Position numbers and translations under genes: made by a program | Shown here: positions 59,093 to 64,000 of the stretch, one piece after another | Layout of the letters: the number at the start of each line of letters is the position of its first letter | Position numbering within the stretch: the first letter of the stretch is position 1 | Notes under the pieces: model-generated | Seen by the model: only the letters and a program-made list of their open reading frames with translations | What the model was told of the DNA's origin: nothing | The model's database searches: none | Assembly: GCA_025359445.1 (NCBI GenBank) | Contig: JANYGB010000034.1 | Span: forward strand, 1-64,000 | Direction: 5' to 3' | DNA from: Sphingomonadaceae bacterium | GTDB taxonomy: Bacteria > Pseudomonadota > Alphaproteobacteria > Sphingomonadales > Sphingomonadaceae | Length of the DNA stretch: 64,000 bases

Positions 59093-60715
59093 ATGACAAC
59101 CGTCACCACCAACGCTTTTGGGCACAGCTGGCTCTCGCGGCTTGGCCAGTACCACCCCCGGCTGGTCGAGGCCGCGCTGGCGATGAACGAGAACGACGTG
59201 CCGCGCGCCGAGCCGTTGTTGCGCGCGCAGCTCAAGGAGTTCCCGTTCGATGTCGCCGCGATCCGCTTGTTTGCCGAGCTGGCCGGGCGGATCGGGCGCT
59301 ACAAGGATGCGGAGAATCTGCTGCGCCGCGCGCTTGACCTGTCACCTTCGTTCACCGCCGCGCGGGCCAATCTGGCGCTTGTGCTTTACCGCCAGAATCG
59401 CCCCGAAGAAGCAATTGCCGAGCTGAACAAGGTGGCCGAGGAGGAGCCCGACTATCAGGGCCGGGCCAACTTGCAGGCCGCTGCGCTGGGCCGGATCGGC
59501 GAGTTTGAAGAAGCGCTGGGGCTTTACGAGCAGGTCCTCGCCACCGCCGCGCGCCAGCCGCGCATCTGGATGAGCTATGGTCACATGCTCAAAACTGTCG
59601 GGCGCAGCGCCGATGGCATCGCGGCTTACCGCAAGGCGATCGAACTGATGCCCGAACTGGGCGAGGCCTGGTGGAGCCTCGCCAATCTCAAGACGGTGCG
59701 GTTCAGCGACGAGGACATTGCGGCGATGGAAGCGGCCCTGGCGTCCGGTGATATCGCGGAGGAAGACCGCTTTCACCTCGATTTCGCGCTGGGCAAAGCG
59801 CTTGAAGATCGCGGCCAGGCGGCGGCATCGTTTGCGCATTACGATGCGGGCAACGCGCTGCGCCGTCAGTCGCTCGAATATTCGGCAAGCGAAACCAGCC
59901 GCTATGTCGACAAGCTGATCGAGGTTGCCAGCGGCGCGTTCATGGCCTCGCGCCAAGGGCAGGGCTGCGATGCCCCCGATCCCATTTTCGTGCTCGGCAT
60001 GCCGCGCGCCGGATCTACTTTGATTGAGCAAATCCTCGCCAGCCACAGCCAGATCGAAGGTACGACCGAACTGCCCGATATCCCGGTGCTGGCCCGACGG
60101 GGTCCGCACTACCCGGCGAACTTGCCCGATCTGTCGGCGGAAGATTTGCGGGCGCTGGGCGAGGAATACCTCCAGCGCACCCGGATCCAGCGCAAGTCCG
60201 CGCGCCCGCTGTTCATCGACAAGCTGCCCAACAACTGGGCGCACGCGGTGTTCATCCGGCTAATCTTGCCGAACGCGAAAATCATCGACGCCCGCCGCCA
60301 TCCGCTCGGGTGCTGCTTTTCCAACTTCAAGCAGCATTTCGCGCGGGGCCAGGCGTTCAGTTACAGCCTGGACGATATCGGGCGCTATTATGCCGACTAT
60401 GTCCGGCTGATGGCGCATCTCGACCGGGTGCAGCCAGGCGCAGTGCACCGGGTTATCTATGAAAACATGATCGACGATACCGAGGCTGAGGTCCGGCGCT
60501 TGCTGGCCCATTGCGGAGTGGAATTCGAGCCTGCCTGCCTGTCGTTCCACCAGACCGAACGCGCGGTGCGCACCGCAAGTTCCGAACAGGTCCGCCGGCC
60601 GATCTACCGCGATGGGACCGAGGCGTGGAAAGCGTTCGATCCTTATCTCGATCCCTTGCGCGGGGCGCTGGGGCCAACACTCGATTGTTATCCGGATCCT
60701 CCGGCGTCGTTGTAA
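59093..60715 (+). CDS. TPR-repeat sulfotransferase family protein
   Basis: N-terminal TPRs; PIFVLGMPRAGSTLIEQILASHSQIEGTTELPDI (PAPS-binding-like); NAKIIDARRHPLGCCFSNFKQHFARGQAFSYSLDDIGRYYADYVRLMAHLDRVQPGAVHRVIYENMI. Confidence 0.9.
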   Translation: MTTVTTNAFGHSWLSRLGQYHPRLVEAALAMNENDVPRAEPLLRAQLKEFPFDVAAIRLFAELAGRIGRYKDAENLLRRALDLSPSFTAARANLALVLYRQNRPEEAIAELNKVAEEEPDYQGRANLQAAALGRIGEFEEALGLYEQVLATAARQPRIWMSYGHMLKTVGRSADGIAAYRKAIELMPELGEAWWSLANLKTVRFSDEDIAAMEAALASGDIAEEDRFHLDFALGKALEDRGQAAASFAHYDAGNALRRQSLEYSASETSRYVDKLIEVASGAFMASRQGQGCDAPDPIFVLGMPRAGSTLIEQILASHSQIEGTTELPDIPVLARRGPHYPANLPDLSAEDLRALGEEYLQRTRIQRKSARPLFIDKLPNNWAHAVFIRLILPNAKIIDARRHPLGCCFSNFKQHFARGQAFSYSLDDIGRYYADYVRLMAHLDRVQPGAVHRVIYENMIDDTEAEVRRLLAHCGVEFEPACLSFHQTERAVRTASSEQVRRPIYRDGTEAWKAFDPYLDPLRGALGPTLDCYPDPPASL

Positions 60716-60824
60716 TTGTGTCACGCCCCACCGGCGTTGTGGGATTTATTAATCTGGGGGCTTGACGGTGAGGCGGTCAGGAATCAGGCTGGTGCAACTA
60801 AAAGCAAAATACGGGGCGGGTACC

Positions 60825-63374
60825 ATGTCAAAATTTTCGCGCAGCCACATCGCATGTTTCCTTGCCTCGAGCGCGCTTTATGCGGCCCCGGCTTTCGCGC
60901 AGGACACCGCGCCCTCTGGCGATGCCACCGTCACCGATCCCGAAATCATCGTTACCGCGCAAAAGCGCAGTGAAAACATGCAGAATGTGCCGATCTCGAT
61001 CCAGGCGCTCGGCACCAAAAAGCTTGATGACCTCAATATCACCGACTTCAAAGGATATGCCCAGCAGCTCCCTTCAGTGTCATTCCAAGCACTTGGAGGA
61101 ACGCCGGGAACCAACGTGGTCTATATGCGCGGAGTGGCGAGCGGGGGCGACGGCAATCATTCGGGCTCGCTGCCATCGGTCGGTGTCTATCTCGACGAAC
61201 AACCGGTCACGACGATTGGCGGCAACCTCGACGTCCACATCTACGATATCGCCCGGATCGAGAGCCTGTCGGGCCCGCAGGGAACACTTTACGGTGCATC
61301 GTCTGAAGCCGGAACAATCCGCATCATCGCGAATAAGCCGAGCACCGCCGGGTTCGAAGGTCGAATCGATGGTGAACTGAATACGGTTCATCTGGGCGGG
61401 GTCGGCGGCAAGGTCGAAGGCTTGATCAACGCTCCGCTATCAAGCAACGCCGCGCTGCGCGTGGTCGGGTTCTACCAGCACGACGCTGGATTTATCGACA
61501 ATGTGGCAGGATGCCGGGCGTTTCGGCCTGAACCCAACCCGTTCGGGTGTCCGCCAGCCACTAACGGCGGGATCCGGGTCAGCAACGCCGCCTTCGTTGA
61601 GAAGGACTACAATGACACCGAGACCTGGGGCGGCCGCGCCGCGCTCAAGGTCGATCTGGACGACAGCTGGACGGTCACTCCCTCGGTTATCTACCAGGAC
61701 ACCCGCAGCCATGGCTCTTACGGCTATGATCCCAAGCTGGGCGATCTGAAGGTGCAGCATTTCTTCCCCGAATTCCGCAAGGACAAATTCGTTCAGGCGG
61801 CGTTGACGATTGAGGGTAAGCTGGGCAACTGGGACGTTACCTACGCCGGTGCCTATCTCGACCGCAAGACCGCCAGTTCGTCAGATTACACTGATTATTC
61901 AGAGGCTTACGATTCGCTCTATGCCTCGGTCGGCGGGCTCGCCGGGTACTTCTATTACAACGATGCGCTCGGCAACACCGTTGATCCGCGCCAGAAGGTG
62001 CTCGGCACCGATCACTTCAAGAAGTTCAGCCAGGAACTGCGCGTTGCATCCCCGGCGGATTCGCCGCTGCGGGTGGTCGCAGGCGTGTTCTATCAGCGCC
62101 AGTCGAACGACATCCACCAGGATTACCAGATCGCCAATCTGGCGCCGAATTTGTCGGTTAACGGTCTGCCCGGCACACTATGGCTGACCCAGCAGCACCG
62201 GATAGACCGCGACTATGCGGCGTTCGGGGAACTGACTTACGACCTTACCGACAAACTGTCGGTCACCGCTGGCGTGCGCGGGTTCCGGTACGACAATACG
62301 CTGATCGGGTTCTTCGGTTTTGGCCGCAATCCGGCGGGCAATTACTCTACCACTCCGTACAATGCTGCAGGTAGCTCGCGCACCGGGGTCGCCGGGTGCT
62401 TTACCAGCACTGGCGCGCGGTTGCGTACGGTCGCCGGGACGCCGGGGATTACGCTCGCGCCGGCAGCGGTCGCAGGTGGGCCGTGCACCAATCTTGGCGT
62501 GTGGAATGGCAGTTCGGTCGATCCCGTGCGCGCCAAGGGTGACGGGGTCACCTATCGCCTCAATCTCAACTATAAGCCCAATAGCGATCTGTTGCTCTAT
62601 GGCACAGTAAGCCGCGGGTTCCGTCCGGGCGGGATCAACCGCCGCGCCAGCGTGCTGCCTTATCAGCCTGACTATCTGCTCAATTTTGAATTCGGCTGGA
62701 AGGCAACGCTCGCGCCGGGCGTACGGCTCAACGGCGCGATCTATCAGCAGGAATGGAAGAAGTTCCAGTTCTCGTTCCTGGGCGCGAACAGCTTCACCGA
62801 AATCCACAACGGCCCGAACGCCCGGATTCGCGGCGTCGAGATGGATCTTGCCTACAATGGCGGACCGCTTAGCCTGAACCTGGCCGGGGCCTATACCAAT
62901 GCCAAAACCTTGCAGAACCTCTGCCTGTTCGACGATCCAACCTTTGCCTGCACCGGAGCGGGAAATCTGGTCTCTGCGGCCAAGGGAACAAGACTTCCGA
63001 TTACTCCCAGGTGGAAGCTCTCCGGAACCGCGCGCTACACCGTGACAAGCGGCTCGGCGAAATACTACGGCCAGCTCAACGCTGCTTATCAAAGCAGCGC
63101 TACCAGTGACATTCGCACGGCAGTGTTCGAGGTGTTCTCGGGCAATGTCATCAATCCGGCGGCCAATCTTGGTGACTTGCCGGGCTTTGCGACGGTCAAC
63201 CTTGCGCTTGGGGTGGACTGGAACAGTTTTAACATCGAAGGATTTGTCTCGAACGTATTCGATGAACGCGGCCAGCTGTCGCGGTTCCAGGAATGCGGTT
63301 CGTGCGGCCAGCGGCCCTATATCGTGCCGATCCAGCCGCGCACGATCGGAGTGCGGGTCGGGACCAAGTTCTAG
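60825..63374 (+). CDS. TonB-dependent receptor
   Basis: Signal peptide; EIIVTAQKRSENMQNVPISIQALGTKKLDDLNITDFKGYAQQLPSVSF; LSGPQGTLYGASSEAGTIRIIANKP; C-terminal RTIGVRVGTKF. Confidence 0.95.
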   Translation: MSKFSRSHIACFLASSALYAAPAFAQDTAPSGDATVTDPEIIVTAQKRSENMQNVPISIQALGTKKLDDLNITDFKGYAQQLPSVSFQALGGTPGTNVVYMRGVASGGDGNHSGSLPSVGVYLDEQPVTTIGGNLDVHIYDIARIESLSGPQGTLYGASSEAGTIRIIANKPSTAGFEGRIDGELNTVHLGGVGGKVEGLINAPLSSNAALRVVGFYQHDAGFIDNVAGCRAFRPEPNPFGCPPATNGGIRVSNAAFVEKDYNDTETWGGRAALKVDLDDSWTVTPSVIYQDTRSHGSYGYDPKLGDLKVQHFFPEFRKDKFVQAALTIEGKLGNWDVTYAGAYLDRKTASSSDYTDYSEAYDSLYASVGGLAGYFYYNDALGNTVDPRQKVLGTDHFKKFSQELRVASPADSPLRVVAGVFYQRQSNDIHQDYQIANLAPNLSVNGLPGTLWLTQQHRIDRDYAAFGELTYDLTDKLSVTAGVRGFRYDNTLIGFFGFGRNPAGNYSTTPYNAAGSSRTGVAGCFTSTGARLRTVAGTPGITLAPAAVAGGPCTNLGVWNGSSVDPVRAKGDGVTYRLNLNYKPNSDLLLYGTVSRGFRPGGINRRASVLPYQPDYLLNFEFGWKATLAPGVRLNGAIYQQEWKKFQFSFLGANSFTEIHNGPNARIRGVEMDLAYNGGPLSLNLAGAYTNAKTLQNLCLFDDPTFACTGAGNLVSAAKGTRLPITPRWKLSGTARYTVTSGSAKYYGQLNAAYQSSATSDIRTAVFEVFSGNVINPAANLGDLPGFATVNLALGVDWNSFNIEGFVSNVFDERGQLSRFQECGSCGQRPYIVPIQPRTIGVRVGTKF

Positions 63375-63859
63375 GCTGGACCGGCCGGGTCTGCGCCGGG
63401 AATGGTGCAGACCTCGGCCCAGCGCGCCCCGATCAGCTCGGCCAGCCGCATGGGTTCGATCTCGACCGAACTGGTGCGCGATCCGGCTGCCGGGAATACC
63501 GTGGGGTAAGCCAGCAATGAGCGGTCGGCGATGATCGGCAGCGGACTCGCTAGTCCGAACGGGCAGACTCCGCCTACTGCGTGACCGGTTGCGGCCAGCG
63601 TCGCCTCGGCGTCCAGCATGCGCGGACGCCCGCCCAGCTCGGCTTTGCACCGCGCGTTGTCGAGCCGCGCATCGCCGCGCGCGATTACCAGCACGATCTC
63701 GTCGCCGACCCGCAGCGCCAAGGTCTTGGCGATCCGGCCAGGTTCGACCCCGATGACTTCGGCGGCCTCGGCAACGGTGGCGGTGGAACGGCTATGCTCG
63801 ATCAGTTTGAGATCGGGCGCGTGTTCGGCAAGCCAGGCGAGCACGGATTCGGCGCTCAT
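63371..63859 (-). CDS. YbaK/EbsC family aminoacyl-tRNA deacylase-like protein
   Basis: TVAEAAEVIGVEPGRIAKTLALRVGDEIVLVIARGDARLDNARCKAELGGRPRMLDAEATLAATGHAVGGVCPFGL. Confidence 0.9.
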   Translation of the reverse strand: MSAESVLAWLAEHAPDLKLIEHSRSTATVAEAAEVIGVEPGRIAKTLALRVGDEIVLVIARGDARLDNARCKAELGGRPRMLDAEATLAATGHAVGGVCPFGLASPLPIIADRSLLAYPTVFPAAGSRTSSVEIEPMRLAELIGARWAEVCTIPGADPAGPA

Positions 63860-63999
63860 TCACCCTCTCCGAACCGCTCCATCCGGAACGCGGCGCTGAG
63901 GTATTCGTCGGCGGCGGCCTTGAGCTTGGGTTCCTTGGCGAAGGCCTCGGCCGGCAGCGGCGCGATGGCCAAGGCTTCCATCAGGCACCACAGCGCAAA
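63856..63999 (-). CDS. Unidentified CDS, C-terminal fragment (continues beyond window)
   Basis: FALWCLMEALAIAPLPAEAFAKEPKLKAAADEYLSAAFRMERFGEGE* with ATGA overlap into the YbaK-like gene. Confidence 0.55.
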   Translation of the reverse strand, partial: FALWCLMEALAIAPLPAEAFAKEPKLKAAADEYLSAAFRMERFGEGE

Positions 64000-64000
64000 C

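Noticed and set aside
62178-63650. 490-aa minus-strand ORF across the TonB receptor and YbaK-like gene
   Set aside because: Arg/Ala-rich shadow ORF crossing two well-supported genes.

Overview
The window is chromosomal DNA from a high-GC alphaproteobacterium, most likely a sphingomonad. This placement is inferred from gene content, TonB receptor density and repeat style, not from a database search. It is mostly ordinary metabolic and housekeeping sequence with several accessory blocks. (1) 1-141: 3' end of an IS3-like insertion sequence. (2) 0.9-9.5 kb: a minus-strand archaic (Csu-like) chaperone-usher pilus locus with tip protein, usher, chaperone and seven tandem spore-coat-U-type subunits, plus a convergent orphan subunit-like gene. 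(3) 10.0-16.7 kb: a half-length CrtY-like lycopene-cyclase relative, two TonB receptors, a class II aldolase, an orphan [2Fe-2S] subunit and arsC. (4) 18.8-20.6 kb: paralogous polytopic membrane proteins, one split across an ATGA overlap. (5) 27.2-28.0 kb: an AT-rich orphan membrane-protein gene overlapping nadA. (6) 42.7-50.3 kb: an Entner-Doudoroff operon (zwf-edd-glk-eda) coupled to a divergent PEP-carboxylase-like gene with altered active-site motifs. (7) 54.3-63.4 kb: TetR, Rieske oxygenase, PYROXD2/CrtI-like FAD oxidoreductase, APC permease, TPR-sulfotransferase and TonB receptor, with a strong palindromic operator candidate. Three families of long intergenic inverted repeats are visible; one has two copies with identical arms that fill convergent gene junctions. 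No rRNA, tRNA or CRISPR array was recognised. Start codons were often moved inward from the supplied ORF track to plausible signal peptides or RBS-preceded starts. All family assignments come from reading motifs by eye.
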